A stretch of 35,854 nt of DNA from Candidatus Saccharimonadota bacterium (GTDB lineage: Bacteria > Patescibacteriota > Saccharimonadia > Saccharimonadales > AWTP1-31), in contig JAPLYT010000014.1 in NCBI GenBank assembly GCA_026395435.1, positions 1-35,854 of the forward strand, in the 5' to 3' direction. The notes below the pieces were generated by a model. The model searched no databases, was not told the origin of the DNA, and saw only the letters and a program-made list of their open reading frames with translations. Shown piece after piece: positions 1 to 6,512 of the stretch. A program made the position numbers and the translations under genes. Every line of letters begins with the position of its first letter. The first letter of the stretch is position 1.

Positions 1-1
1 C

Positions 2-634
2 ATTTTGATCCCTAGACTCCATCGTTGGATGTCCAAAATATATCTTCCAGATTATTATATTGGGAGAGTAAAAACCTATGATGGGCTACTCGGGGACCCG
101 ATTAACCTTGCGATTTTCGGCTCAAAACAACAAGTCATACAGTCGATGATAAACGCAGGATGGACACAAGCTACTGATTTAAACTGGAAAAGCACAGTTA
201 AGATGATCCTCGCAAGCGTAAAACACAATAGTTACCCTGAAGCGCCAGTAAGCTCTTTATACCTCTTTGCAAGAAAACAAGATATTGCGTTTCAAATAGA
301 AGTTAATGGATCGCCCCACAAACGACATCATGTACGTTTCTGGGCCACACCAAAAGCGTGGTGGTTGCCTGGTGGACATAAGGCGGATTGGCTCGGTGCG
401 GCCACTTATGATCGGCGAGTAGGATTTTCGACACTTACCGGACAAATTACCCATAAAATATCTGCAGAGGTAGATCAAGAACGTGATTTTGTTGTGACGA
501 CATTGCAGAAATGCGGCAGGATTGATTCAATCAATATTGTGAAGCATTTCACGTCTGGGTATCATCACAGAAATGGTGGCGGAGATTCCATTCGTACCGA
601 TGGTGCATTGCCCTTTATCACTCTAAAAAAATAA
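2..634 (+). CDS. LssY C-terminal domain protein, 5'-truncated by window edge
   Basis: The frame is open to the left edge, so the true start probably lies upstream; the first start-like codon seen is TTG at 5. About 209 residues are visible. Segments such as LGDPINLAIFG, AGWTQA, RHHVRFW and a GAATYDRRVGFS stretch match what I know of the LssY_C domain (PF14067), often found at the C-terminus of DedA- or PAP2-type membrane proteins. No membrane segment lies in the visible part, as expected if it belongs to the missing N-terminus. The biochemical role of the family is unclear. It runs rightward, convergent with the tRNA-Phe unit. Family assignment is from memory of the motif pattern and moderately sure. 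Confidence 0.6.
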   Translation: MLIPRLHRWMSKIYLPDYYIGRVKTYDGLLGDPINLAIFGSKQQVIQSMINAGWTQATDLNWKSTVKMILASVKHNSYPEAPVSSLYLFARKQDIAFQIEVNGSPHKRHHVRFWATPKAWWLPGGHKADWLGAATYDRRVGFSTLTGQITHKISAEVDQERDFVVTTLQKCGRIDSINIVKHFTSGYHHRNGGGDSIRTDGALPFITLKK

Positions 635-666
635 TGCAGATCACGCCATAATCAAAAGTCTAGCCA

Positions 667-691
667 ATAAAAAATTCCCAGCATAGCTAGG
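667..691 (-). terminator. Second terminator-like hairpin beyond the tRNA-Phe 3' copy
   Basis: On the minus strand a 6-bp stem CCTAGC/GCTGGG with loop TAT is followed by a run of T and then TTATTGG. It resembles the real tRNA-Phe terminator at 843-866 and lies just after the duplicated tRNA 3' end, so the tRNA end and its terminator seem to have been duplicated together. Confidence 0.5.
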
Positions 692-695
692 TACG

Positions 696-834
696 TTTTT
701 ATTGGTGGCTCCTCCCAGATCGCTCCACTTCGTTTCGCTCTTCCGCTCCGGCGTGCTCGGTGCTAGCACCTGTGCGCGTCCTCACTTCACCGCACTGGCC
801 GTTCGCTCCGCTCACTTTTCCAGTTCTCGTCTGG
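696..834 (-). repeat. tRNA-Phe 3'-end copy interrupted by palindromic insert
   Basis: Positions 696-719 repeat, without mismatch over 24 bp, the tRNA-Phe 3' end plus trailer at 869-892. The T-arm 5' half is recognisable near 791-799, so a roughly 71-bp insert (about 720-790) sits in the T-loop of this copy. The insert carries the perfect palindrome GGTGCTAGCACC (759-770). Its 53 bp at 738-790 align without gaps to 6263-6315 near tRNA-Leu(CAG) at 45 of 53 positions. An inverted T-arm-like sequence (820-834) closes the unit. It lies beyond the tRNA terminator, so it is probably little transcribed. Confidence 0.7.
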
Positions 835-842
835 ATACCAAT

Positions 843-866
843 AAAAAGACCCCAGCTTTGCTGAGG
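843..866 (-). terminator. Intrinsic terminator of tRNA-Phe
   Basis: A minus-strand stem of 7 bp (CCTCAGC/GCTGGGG, loop AAA) is followed by TCTTTTTATT. Flanking arms CCAATAAAAA and TTTTTATTGG extend the inverted repeat up to the CCA end of the tRNA, so the whole structure is nearly symmetric. Confidence 0.8.
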
Positions 867-875
867 TATTTTTAT

Positions 876-951
876 TGGTGGCTCCTCCCAGACTCGAACT
901 GGGGACACGCGGCTCTTCAAGCCGCTGCTCTACCAACTGAGCTAAAGAGCC
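876..951 (-). tRNA. tRNA-Phe(GAA)
   Basis: The 76-nt cloverleaf reads on the minus strand with acceptor GGCTCTT pairing AGGAGCC, D-arm GCTC/GAGC, anticodon stem GCGGC/GCCGC around loop TTGAAGA (anticodon GAA), T-arm CCCAG/CTGGG with loop TTCGAGT, discriminator A and an encoded CCA. A promoter lies at 973-1001 and a terminator at 843-866, so it appears to be a single-gene unit. Confidence 0.95.
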
Positions 952-972
952 ATGATTTGGTTTAACCCAATT

Positions 973-1001
973 ATCATACAGTATCAGGGGTGTTTTTTCA
1001 A
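973..1001 (-). promoter_or_regulatory. Promoter of tRNA-Phe
   Basis: On the minus strand TTGAAA and TATGAT are separated by 17 bases, with the tRNA 5' end 21 bases beyond the -10 box. The spacer contains ACCCCTGAT, which also occurs at the same place in the tRNA-Leu(GAG) promoter. The -35 box overlaps the stop codon of the upstream MazG-like gene. Confidence 0.75.
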
Positions 1002-1315
1002 ATCTGCTTCTTTTTGAAACGGTCTTTATCGCGTGTGCTCAGTTTATTTATAGCACGCTCCATAGCCGGGTCGAGGTCTATCCCTTGGCTGTTCGCTATG
1101 CATATAGCTGCATAGATAACGTCAGCCAGCTCGTCCTCCAGTAATTCATGATCTTCGCCCTCTTTCTTGGGCTTATCACCAAACTGGTGGTTCAAGATCC
1201 GTGCTACTTCGCCTACTTCTTCGGTGAGTCGGGCCAGAATACTCAGCGGAGCCCAATAGGGTACTTCGTATTGTTGGAGTTCGTCGTCGATCTGCTTTTG
1301 ATAGTCGTGTAGCAT
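998..1315 (-). CDS. MazG-like nucleotide pyrophosphohydrolase
   Basis: This 105-residue protein has the MazG-type metal-binding pattern EEVGE (about residues 32-36) and a downstream DELAD (about 60-64), the E-x-x-E and E/D-x-x-D signatures that coordinate Mg2+ in all-alpha NTP pyrophosphatases. Members hydrolyse (d)NTPs to monophosphates and pyrophosphate and help to clean the nucleotide pool. It is a single-domain short form, unlike E. coli MazG with two domains. It lies 17 bp downstream of the SPFH gene and probably shares its transcript; the Shine-Dalgarno before the ATG is weak. The substrate cannot be told from sequence. Confidence 0.85.
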   Translation of the reverse strand: MLHDYQKQIDDELQQYEVPYWAPLSILARLTEEVGEVARILNHQFGDKPKKEGEDHELLEDELADVIYAAICIANSQGIDLDPAMERAINKLSTRDKDRFKKKQI

Positions 1316-1332
1316 TACAGGACCGAGAAGTA

Positions 1333-2085
1333 CTATTTCTCTTTAGACATAAAGTCTTTAACGCTGCTGACGGTGTCCATGAATTGGCTTGGGAAGATGA
1401 TCGTGCTGTTCTTTTCGACGGCAATCTCACTCAGTACCTGGAGGTTACGAAGCTGTAATGCAATTGGGTGAGCATTAATGATATCAGCTGCTTCACCAAG
1501 CTTAGCGGCGCTGAGCTGTTCACCTTCGGCGGCAATGATTTTGGCTCGTTTCTCACGTTCTGCTTCGGCCTCTTTTGCCATTGCTCGTTGCATAGAGTCT
1601 GGGAGCTGAATATCTTTAAGTTCAACGGTGTCGACGAAAACACCCCATTGCTCCCCGGTCTTATCGAGGATTACTTTGATGGCATCGTTAATTTTGGCGG
1701 TATTGCTGAGCACTTCGTCTAATCCATTTTGACCAACAACATTACGGACAGTTGTTTGTGCGATTTGATAGATTGCAGACTGAACGTTTTCAATCTCAAC
1801 CACAGCTTTGACTGGATCGATGACATGGTAGTAAGCGACAGCAGCAACATCGATCGAGACGTTATCTTTGGTGATAATTTTCTGGCTCTGGATAGGAAGT
1901 GTTACTACACGCATACCGACCTTAATAAGACGATCCACGATTGGGATAATCACCCTGATCCCCGGCCCTTTTGCCGCCTGCACTTTTCCGAGTCGAAGGA
2001 TAACCGCACGTTCATATTGATCGATAATTTTCACGACATTGAAAAACACGATTACTCCAAGTACAACAATAATGATAAAACCCAT
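1333..2085 (-). CDS. SPFH/Band 7 (slipin/stomatin-like) membrane protein
   Basis: The 250-residue protein starts with one hydrophobic segment (about residues 2-20), followed by an SPFH/Band 7 domain with [10 protein letters not shown] and a conserved PIVDRL region, and then a charged alanine-rich helix ([14 protein letters not shown], about 168-183) typical of stomatin coiled coils. Such proteins oligomerise on the inner membrane face and organise membrane microdomains, often with an NfeD protease partner that is not seen here. A clear AAAGGAG (2092-2098) precedes the ATG, and a TATACT -10 box lies at 2123-2128, so this gene has a leader of roughly 30 nt, unlike many genes nearby. MazG follows in the same direction. 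Confidence 0.9.
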   Translation of the reverse strand: MGFIIIVVLGVIVFFNVVKIIDQYERAVILRLGKVQAAKGPGIRVIIPIVDRLIKVGMRVVTLPIQSQKIITKDNVSIDVAAVAYYHVIDPVKAVVEIENVQSAIYQIAQTTVRNVVGQNGLDEVLSNTAKINDAIKVILDKTGEQWGVFVDTVELKDIQLPDSMQRAMAKEAEAEREKRAKIIAAEGEQLSAAKLGEAADIINAHPIALQLRNLQVLSEIAVEKNSTIIFPSQFMDTVSSVKDFMSKEK

Positions 2086-2165
2086 TACGAACTCCTTTGT
2101 AAATTTATTTCCTTATACACCTAGTATACTACTAAAATATAGTAAGCATATCGCTTGGGCTAGGG

Positions 2166-2171
2166 TATAAT
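2166..2171 (+). promoter_or_regulatory. TATAAT -10 box directly before the DUF1996 gene
   Basis: TATAAT ends 9 bases before the GTG at 2181, so transcription would begin at or next to the start codon. I see no good -35 box and no Shine-Dalgarno, which fits a leaderless mRNA. Confidence 0.55.
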
Positions 2172-2180
2172 CTATGTATA

Positions 2181-3644
2181 GTGAAGCTTACGTTTAGATC
2201 GACCAAGATAAAACTACCAAAAAAGTCTCGGAAACGAGATATTTTACTCGTTGTTAGTTTTGCCGCGATTGGTGGCTTGATACTAATCATTACCCATGCC
2301 AGTACCCCAGTGATTAGTGTCGAACCGGAGAACGGCGTCAAGGCTCCTTACGATTTAGCAGTAGCTGACGCTACGGCATCGGGTGGGTCTGCCGTACGTT
2401 TTGGTCAGAAAAAAACTACCGTAACCTGGAGAAATAGCAAATACAGTTTCGATACGACCGAAACTGGCAAATCTTCAGCTAATTTAGATCTAACTAAACT
2501 CATCATTCCACAGGTTCCTGATTTTAAAAATTTTCATTCAAACTATTCCAGTGTTCCGCCACTTTCCCTACCCCAAGGTCAAAATGGACAATTCCGAGCA
2601 ACCTGCGAACCGTCACATATTTCAAATGACGATGCGATTGTCTATCCGAATCAGCCGGGAGCCGCTCACGAACACTTATTTTACGGCAATACCGGTTCCA
2701 ACGCTTACAGTACCGCCGACAGTATCATAAATAGTGGCAGTAGCACCTGTGCCGGTCAAGAAGGAAACCGGACATCATATTGGTTCCCTACGATGTTAGA
2801 CGCCAGTGGCAATACCCGTATTCCAAATGAAATGTATCTGTACTATAAAGGTGAAGGAGTTAGTCTGCCTCCAGGTGGATTCAGCGCTTTGCCTCAAGGC
2901 ATTAAAATGTTGGCCGGTAACTCTAAAACAGCCGTTCCACAAATTCATGACTATAATAATGGATTTGCCTGTGGCGACCTTTTTTCTAACCCTACTAGCG
3001 ACATAATTCCGGCTGGTGAAACGCCATTACTTAGATCAGGTGATACAAATCCAACATCACGCGAAATACGATCTAGACGATGTAAGGGTGGCGAATCAAT
3101 AACAAGCCCATGGACAGGATCTGTATCTATAAGTAATCTCAAGCAAAAAGTTTTATACCCTCGCTGCTGGAATGGTGTAGGCATGAATCCTACAGACGTT
3201 ACGTATCCAGTCAATGGAGTATGTCCTGCTGGATCAAAAGTCTTTCCTGAAATATCAATATTATTTGTCTGGGAGCTAGCTGTAGGTGAAACTACCGATG
3301 GCTGGCATTTATCCTCCGACCATTTACACAATGCCGATGGCACTATGACAGAACTTCCAGGTGGTACAACACGCCACGGAGATTATATTGCCGGCTGGAA
3401 CAAAAAAATAATAGAATCTTGGACAAATAACTGCATAAACAATGATTGGAACTGCCAAGCAAATTATATTACAAACAGTACAATTTTTGATGGAGTCAAC
3501 TATGCCGCCACAACCACAAATGGATACCCATTCCTAAAACCAGCACCGCATCAAGGCAGATTCGCGACTCAATACCCTGCGCAGCCGTCGAATCCTTGTA
3601 TAGTCATTGCTGGTCAAAGCACTTCGAACTGCGATAATAAATAG
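2181..3644 (+). CDS. Membrane-anchored DUF1996 domain protein
   Basis: The 487-residue protein has a basic N-terminus (KIKLPKKSRKR), one membrane segment at about residues 22-40 and then an outer-facing part. From about residue 135 the sequence FRATCEPSH, HEHLFYGN, and later SSDHLHNADG and RHGDYIAGW match the DUF1996 pattern (PF09362), a domain of unknown function known from fungal and bacterial extracellular proteins. Several cysteines in the outer part could form disulfides. The start is GTG at 2181; the ATG at 2174 is out of frame. A TATAAT box 9 bases upstream suggests a leaderless transcript. The gene stands alone between divergent SPFH and convergent tRNA-Val units. Substrate and function are unknown. 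Confidence 0.8.
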   Translation: MKLTFRSTKIKLPKKSRKRDILLVVSFAAIGGLILIITHASTPVISVEPENGVKAPYDLAVADATASGGSAVRFGQKKTTVTWRNSKYSFDTTETGKSSANLDLTKLIIPQVPDFKNFHSNYSSVPPLSLPQGQNGQFRATCEPSHISNDDAIVYPNQPGAAHEHLFYGNTGSNAYSTADSIINSGSSTCAGQEGNRTSYWFPTMLDASGNTRIPNEMYLYYKGEGVSLPPGGFSALPQGIKMLAGNSKTAVPQIHDYNNGFACGDLFSNPTSDIIPAGETPLLRSGDTNPTSREIRSRRCKGGESITSPWTGSVSISNLKQKVLYPRCWNGVGMNPTDVTYPVNGVCPAGSKVFPEISILFVWELAVGETTDGWHLSSDHLHNADGTMTELPGGTTRHGDYIAGWNKKIIESWTNNCINNDWNCQANYITNSTIFDGVNYAATTTNGYPFLKPAPHQGRFATQYPAQPSNPCIVIAGQSTSNCDNK

Positions 3645-3652
3645 TATAAATT

Positions 3653-3734
3653 GGTGGGCGATGAGGGACTCGACCTACCTTCAGCAGGCCCGTCGCAACA
3701 TCTTTGCAAACTAGTTTGCAAGAGTTGTCTCTTA
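3653..3734 (-). repeat. Outer tRNA-Val 3'-end copy with 18-bp palindrome
   Basis: Positions 3653-3668 repeat the last bases of tRNA-Val (GGTGGGCGATGAGGGA on the plus strand), continuing into CTCGA of the T-loop. The rest of the 82-bp unit holds the perfect 18-bp palindrome TTGCAAACTAGTTTGCAA (about 3706-3723), centred on CTAG like the palindromes of the other tRNA-flanking units. The next copy begins exactly 82 bp further on. Confidence 0.65.
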
Positions 3735-3856
3735 GGTGGGCGATGAGGGAAACCGCACGACTGCACTCGTTCTCGAAGCAAGCTTCTGCGATCGAGCTTG
3801 CCGACCGAACCCCCGACCTCAAATGCTTTGCATTTATGCCGGGGGTTCAACTCCGT
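3735..3856 (-). repeat. Inner tRNA-Val 3'-end copy with T-loop insert
   Basis: Positions 3735-3750 repeat the tRNA-Val 3' end, 164 bp from the real one (3899-3914). The T-arm 5' half CGAACCCCCGACC appears at 3806-3818, so a 55-bp insert (3751-3805) interrupts the T-loop of this copy. The insert has the palindrome GAAGCAAGCTTC, and its 19 bp at 3772-3790 match the tRNA-Leu(CAG) insert at 6281-6299 with 2 differences. An inverted T-arm (CCGGGGGTTC, near 3839-3848) follows. Confidence 0.65.
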
Positions 3857-3860
3857 CGAC

Positions 3861-3898
3861 AAACAAAAAGCCCATCCTTTCGGATGGACTGTTTGTTT
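3861..3898 (-). terminator. Intrinsic terminator of the tRNA-Leu/tRNA-Val unit
   Basis: On the minus strand a 6-bp stem CCATCC/GGATGG with GAAA loop is followed by GCTTTTTGTTTG. As at tRNA-Phe, outer arms CAAACAAA and TTTGTTTG make a longer inverted repeat that begins in the tRNA CCA end. Confidence 0.85.
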
Positions 3899-3974
3899 GG
3901 TGGGCGATGAGGGACTCGAACCCCCGACCCCCTCGGTGTAAACGAGGTGCTCTAGCCAGCTGAGCTAATCGCCC
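3898..3974 (-). tRNA. tRNA-Val(TAC)
   Basis: The 77-nt minus-strand cloverleaf has acceptor GGGCGAT/ATCGCCC, D-arm GCTC/GAGC, anticodon stem CCTCG/CGAGG around TTTACAC (anticodon TAC), T-arm with loop TTCGAGT and an encoded CCA. It lies 25 bp downstream of tRNA-Leu(GAG) with no terminator between, so the two are cotranscribed. Confidence 0.95.
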
Positions 3975-3999
3975 AATCATGCTACTACTGTAACATATT

Positions 4000-4083
4000 T
4001 GGTGCGCGAGAGAGGACTTGAACCTCCACGCCTTGCGGCACTAGTCCCTCAGACTAGCGTGTCTACCATTCCACCACTCGCGC
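4000..4083 (-). tRNA. tRNA-Leu(GAG)
   Basis: This 84-nt class II tRNA has acceptor GCGCGAG/CTCGCGC, anticodon stem CTAGT/ACTAG around CTGAGGG (anticodon GAG), a long variable arm (GTGCCGCAAGGCGT), T-arm GGAGG/CCTCT with loop TTCAAGT and an encoded CCA. It is first in a two-tRNA unit with tRNA-Val, transcribed from the promoter at 4165-4193. Confidence 0.94.
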
Positions 4084-4100
4084 ACAAATTTTTCTTTCAC

Positions 4101-4141
4101 GCTGGCGTGTCTACGATTATCCGTCGAAGCACCACTTGCGC
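4101..4141 (-). repeat. Partial 5'-half copy of tRNA-Leu(GAG) in its own leader
   Basis: On the minus strand GCGCAAGTGGTG and GTAGACACGC repeat the start and D-arm of tRNA-Leu(GAG) 58 bp upstream of the real gene. About 15 bases replace the original D-loop segment between them. It lies between promoter and tRNA, so unlike the 3' copies it should be transcribed and must be removed by 5' processing. Confidence 0.55.
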
Positions 4142-4164
4142 ATATCTTGTAAAAGAACCCTACA

Positions 4165-4193
4165 ATAGTACTTCATCAGGGGTAAAAACTCAA
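4165..4193 (-). promoter_or_regulatory. Promoter of the tRNA-Leu(GAG)/tRNA-Val unit
   Basis: Minus-strand TTGAGT and TACTAT are 17 bases apart, placing the transcription start near 4158, about 75 bases before the tRNA. The spacer contains ACCCCTGAT as in the tRNA-Phe promoter. Confidence 0.75.
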
Positions 4194-4196
4194 GCC

Positions 4197-4490
4197 CTAT
4201 CGCTTTTTAGCTGAGCGAGTTTTTGTGCGTGAAACTTTTTTGGTGTATCGCTCGGCAAATGAAGATAAGCCACGGAATGATACGAATACCAGCATCAGGT
4301 TGATCGGCAACGCAACGTAGGCTTTGACATGAATCTGGTATACAACCAAAAGACTGGCCCCCAAGATAGTATCCAACTCATAGAGTGGTGAAGAGTTCTT
4401 CCAGCGACCGGATGATGTTCTGTATAGCCCGAATACAATGCATAGCATGCCGACAATTCCAGCAATGACATAAGGATCTTGAAAGTTCAT
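4197..4490 (-). CDS. Small CBU_0592-like membrane protein
   Basis: The 97-residue protein has about three hydrophobic segments (roughly residues 8-23, 42-57 and 60-75) and a very basic tail (KKVSRTKTRSAKKR). The pattern with GIVGMLCIVFGLYR and LDTILGASLLVVYQ resembles the CBU_0592-like membrane family, whose function is unknown. It begins 3 bp after the stop of the FAD-linked dehydrogenase and has AAGGA about 8 bases before its ATG, so it is the second gene of that operon. Its end abuts the promoter of the tRNA-Leu/Val unit. Confidence 0.65.
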   Translation of the reverse strand: MNFQDPYVIAGIVGMLCIVFGLYRTSSGRWKNSSPLYELDTILGASLLVVYQIHVKAYVALPINLMLVFVSFRGLSSFAERYTKKVSRTKTRSAKKR

Positions 4491-4493
4491 GTG

Positions 4494-6131
4494 CTAGGTC
4501 CTTGGTAAATGGTGACCGAGATGCTCCATAGAGTACTCGTGACGCAAAAGTGGCTTAACATCATCTTGAGTGACATTAATTTTAACACCAGGGTTGAGCG
4601 TGCCGTAAGGGTCGAAAATTAGTTTAACCTTTTGAAAGACCGTATACACTGCTTCACCATAAAGTTGTTTGAGATAGGGCGCCCGCAGACGGCCGTCGTT
4701 ATGCTCACCACTGGTACTTCCGCCCATACCAATCACCATTGCGTAGTATTCGTCGATAATCTTGAACACTTTTTGACGATCTCCTACCTGAGATAAATCG
4801 AGAAATGGCTGCATATGTAGGTTTGCGTTACCGGCATGGCCCCAGATCGCTATCTTGAGACCATATTTATCAAATAGTTCGTAGCAGGCTTTGATATAGT
4901 CATGGAATTTATCGCTCGGCACGATACCATCTTCGATGATTGGCAATGCTTTGATGTTCCCTTCACTGTGAGATACGACCGCAGCAGCACTGTGGCGAAT
5001 CCGCCATAATTCTTCTTTGGCTTCTTCTTCGGTTTCAAGCACATAGGTAACATTGGCTTTTGTCAGAATCTTGGTGACTCGTTTGGCCATTTTCTTTTGG
5101 ACGCGAGCATTGGCATTATCGAATTCTATGAGCACGATTAGCTTATGGAATGGCTTAGTGACAACACCCTTTAACTGATTAGGGTGGTGTTCGTCGATAA
5201 ATTTGAGCAGGTTTTCATCGACGAGTTCCATAGCACTGGGCGTTTCAGGGAGTTTTTTGATCTCTTGAATGACCGATTCAACAACTTGCAGATCTTCGAA
5301 GAAAGCAGCAATTAATGTAGTCTCTGAATTATGCGGAACCGTCTTGATGGTCGCTTCAGTTACGATTCCGAGTGTCCCCTGTGATCCTATTAAAAGTGGC
5401 GTCAAGTCGAATGAGCCATCTTTACGCTTAACATCAGCGAGATCGTATCCGGCGGAGTTTTTGCTGACGTTTAGGTTCATGCCATCGATTATTTTCTTGT
5501 TATCTTCGAGCAGGCCGTCGAGTGCCCGATACAATTCACCTTCGAGCGTCGTGAGCCCTTTTTTCTTGCTCAGTTCGCGCTTAGTCAGTCGTTTTGTCTC
5601 GATAACTTCACCGTTTGCCAGTACGACGCGCAGGCTTTTGACAAAGTCTCGAGTATCGCCATATTTAAATGTTTTTTCACCACTCGCGTTATTGGCTATA
5701 GCGCCTCCAACCGTACTGTAGGCCATCGAAGATGGATATGGTGGCAGGAATCTACCATGCGTATGAAGTGTTTGCTGTAAGGTGCCGTAGTTGATTCCTG
5801 GTTCGATAACTACATCGCCTGATTTGCCGTCAAACTCGAGGATACGATTCATATGGGCTGGGAATACCAGTACAGCACCACTACCTACCGCAGCACTTCC
5901 TTGGTCGGTACCGCTACCACGAGCTGTGATAGGGATCACACGGCCTCGCTCTGCTAATTGCCAAGTAAAGCGAGCAACTTTGCGGACGTCAGATTCAGAT
6001 CGTGGATAGACGATGATCGAAGGGGTGACAGTAAACACGCCGCCATCAGTCGAAAAATACTTCCGCAGAGCAGGTGTATGCATCACTTCGCCGCTTAAAT
6101 GTTCTTGAAGATATTGCGCAACTTTACTCAT
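4494..6131 (-). CDS. FAD-linked dehydrogenase, D-lactate/glycolate dehydrogenase type
   Basis: This 545-residue protein shows the two domains of the GlcD/Dld-like family. An N-terminal PCMH-type FAD domain (about residues 35-220) has ITARGSGTDQGS and the GGAIANNASGEKTFKYGDT segment that binds the FAD pyrophosphate. The C-terminal oxidase domain (about 270-530) has the conserved WGHAGNANLHMQPF and SGEHNDGR segments around the substrate site. Such flavoenzymes oxidise 2-hydroxy acids such as D-lactate and pass electrons to quinone or another acceptor. No iron-sulfur domain is fused. In a fermentative small genome it may recycle lactate, but the substrate cannot be read from sequence. The small membrane protein follows at once. 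Confidence 0.85.
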   Translation of the reverse strand: MSKVAQYLQEHLSGEVMHTPALRKYFSTDGGVFTVTPSIIVYPRSESDVRKVARFTWQLAERGRVIPITARGSGTDQGSAAVGSGAVLVFPAHMNRILEFDGKSGDVVIEPGINYGTLQQTLHTHGRFLPPYPSSMAYSTVGGAIANNASGEKTFKYGDTRDFVKSLRVVLANGEVIETKRLTKRELSKKKGLTTLEGELYRALDGLLEDNKKIIDGMNLNVSKNSAGYDLADVKRKDGSFDLTPLLIGSQGTLGIVTEATIKTVPHNSETTLIAAFFEDLQVVESVIQEIKKLPETPSAMELVDENLLKFIDEHHPNQLKGVVTKPFHKLIVLIEFDNANARVQKKMAKRVTKILTKANVTYVLETEEEAKEELWRIRHSAAAVVSHSEGNIKALPIIEDGIVPSDKFHDYIKACYELFDKYGLKIAIWGHAGNANLHMQPFLDLSQVGDRQKVFKIIDEYYAMVIGMGGSTSGEHNDGRLRAPYLKQLYGEAVYTVFQKVKLIFDPYGTLNPGVKINVTQDDVKPLLRHEYSMEHLGHHLPRT

Positions 6132-6214
6132 GAATGTTTATTCCCGTACCCTTAAAGCGTTAGTATTTCTTGTTACTATAATAACACAGTCGTTACATGT
6201 ATATCGTCATGTTT

Positions 6215-6345
6215 TGGTGTTGTAGAGAGGACTATCGCACATTTTTGACTACGTCAAAAACACTCTTCCGTTGCGGCATGCTCGTAGCTAGCTTCTGCGC
6301 GCGTCCTCACTTCACGAACCTCCACCCTTCGGGTTTGGAGATTCT
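6215..6345 (-). repeat. tRNA-Leu(CAG) 3'-end copy interrupted by palindromic insert
   Basis: Positions 6215-6233 repeat the tRNA-Leu(CAG) 3' end (6394-6412) with 2 mismatches, 179 bp away. The T-arm 5' half CGAACCTCCACC appears at 6315-6326, so 81 bp (6234-6314) interrupt the T-loop of this copy. The insert shares 45 of 53 bases (6263-6315) with the insert near tRNA-Phe, including a CTAG-centred palindrome, and carries an extra hairpin TTTTTGAC-TAC-GTCAAAAA (6242-6260). An inverted T-arm stretch (TTTGGAGATT, 6334-6343) follows. Confidence 0.7.
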
Positions 6346-6360
6346 AGCCCAAGTCCAATT

Positions 6361-6386
6361 TAAAAAGCCATCTCTTTGGATGGCTC
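6361..6386 (-). terminator. Intrinsic terminator of tRNA-Leu(CAG)
   Basis: On the minus strand a 7-bp stem AGCCATC/GATGGCT is followed by TTTTTAAATTGG. Outer arms CCAATTT/AAATTGG extend the inverted repeat into the CCA end of the tRNA. Confidence 0.8.
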
Positions 6387-6393
6387 TTCAAAT

Positions 6394-6479
6394 TGGTGCC
6401 GTAGAGAGGACTTGAACCTCCACGTCCTTGCGAACACTACGTCCTGAACGTAGCGCGTCTACCATTCCGCCACTACGGC
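6394..6479 (-). tRNA. tRNA-Leu(CAG)
   Basis: The 86-nt class II tRNA has acceptor GCCGTAG/CTACGGC, anticodon stem CTACG/CGTAG around TTCAGGA (anticodon CAG), a long variable arm, T-arm GGAGG with loop TTCAAGT and an encoded CCA. It is a single-gene unit with its own promoter and terminator. Confidence 0.94.
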
Positions 6480-6512
6480 ACATTATTTAGAGTCATCACA
6501 AATAACCTGTTA

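Noticed and set aside
702-965. Open frames on both strands across the tRNA-Phe region
   Set aside because: They run through the tRNA gene, its terminator and the 3' copy; the length comes from repeated tRNA sequence, not from coding.
3704-3963. Plus-strand frames with repeated MRDSNPRP-like text
   Set aside because: These are translations of the antisense of tRNA-Val and its 3' copies, a frequent false protein in databases.
696-6480. Integrated genomic island bounded by tRNA attachment sites
   Set aside because: The duplicated tRNA ends are 82-179 bp apart and enclose no gene; no integrase is seen, so a normal island is not supported.
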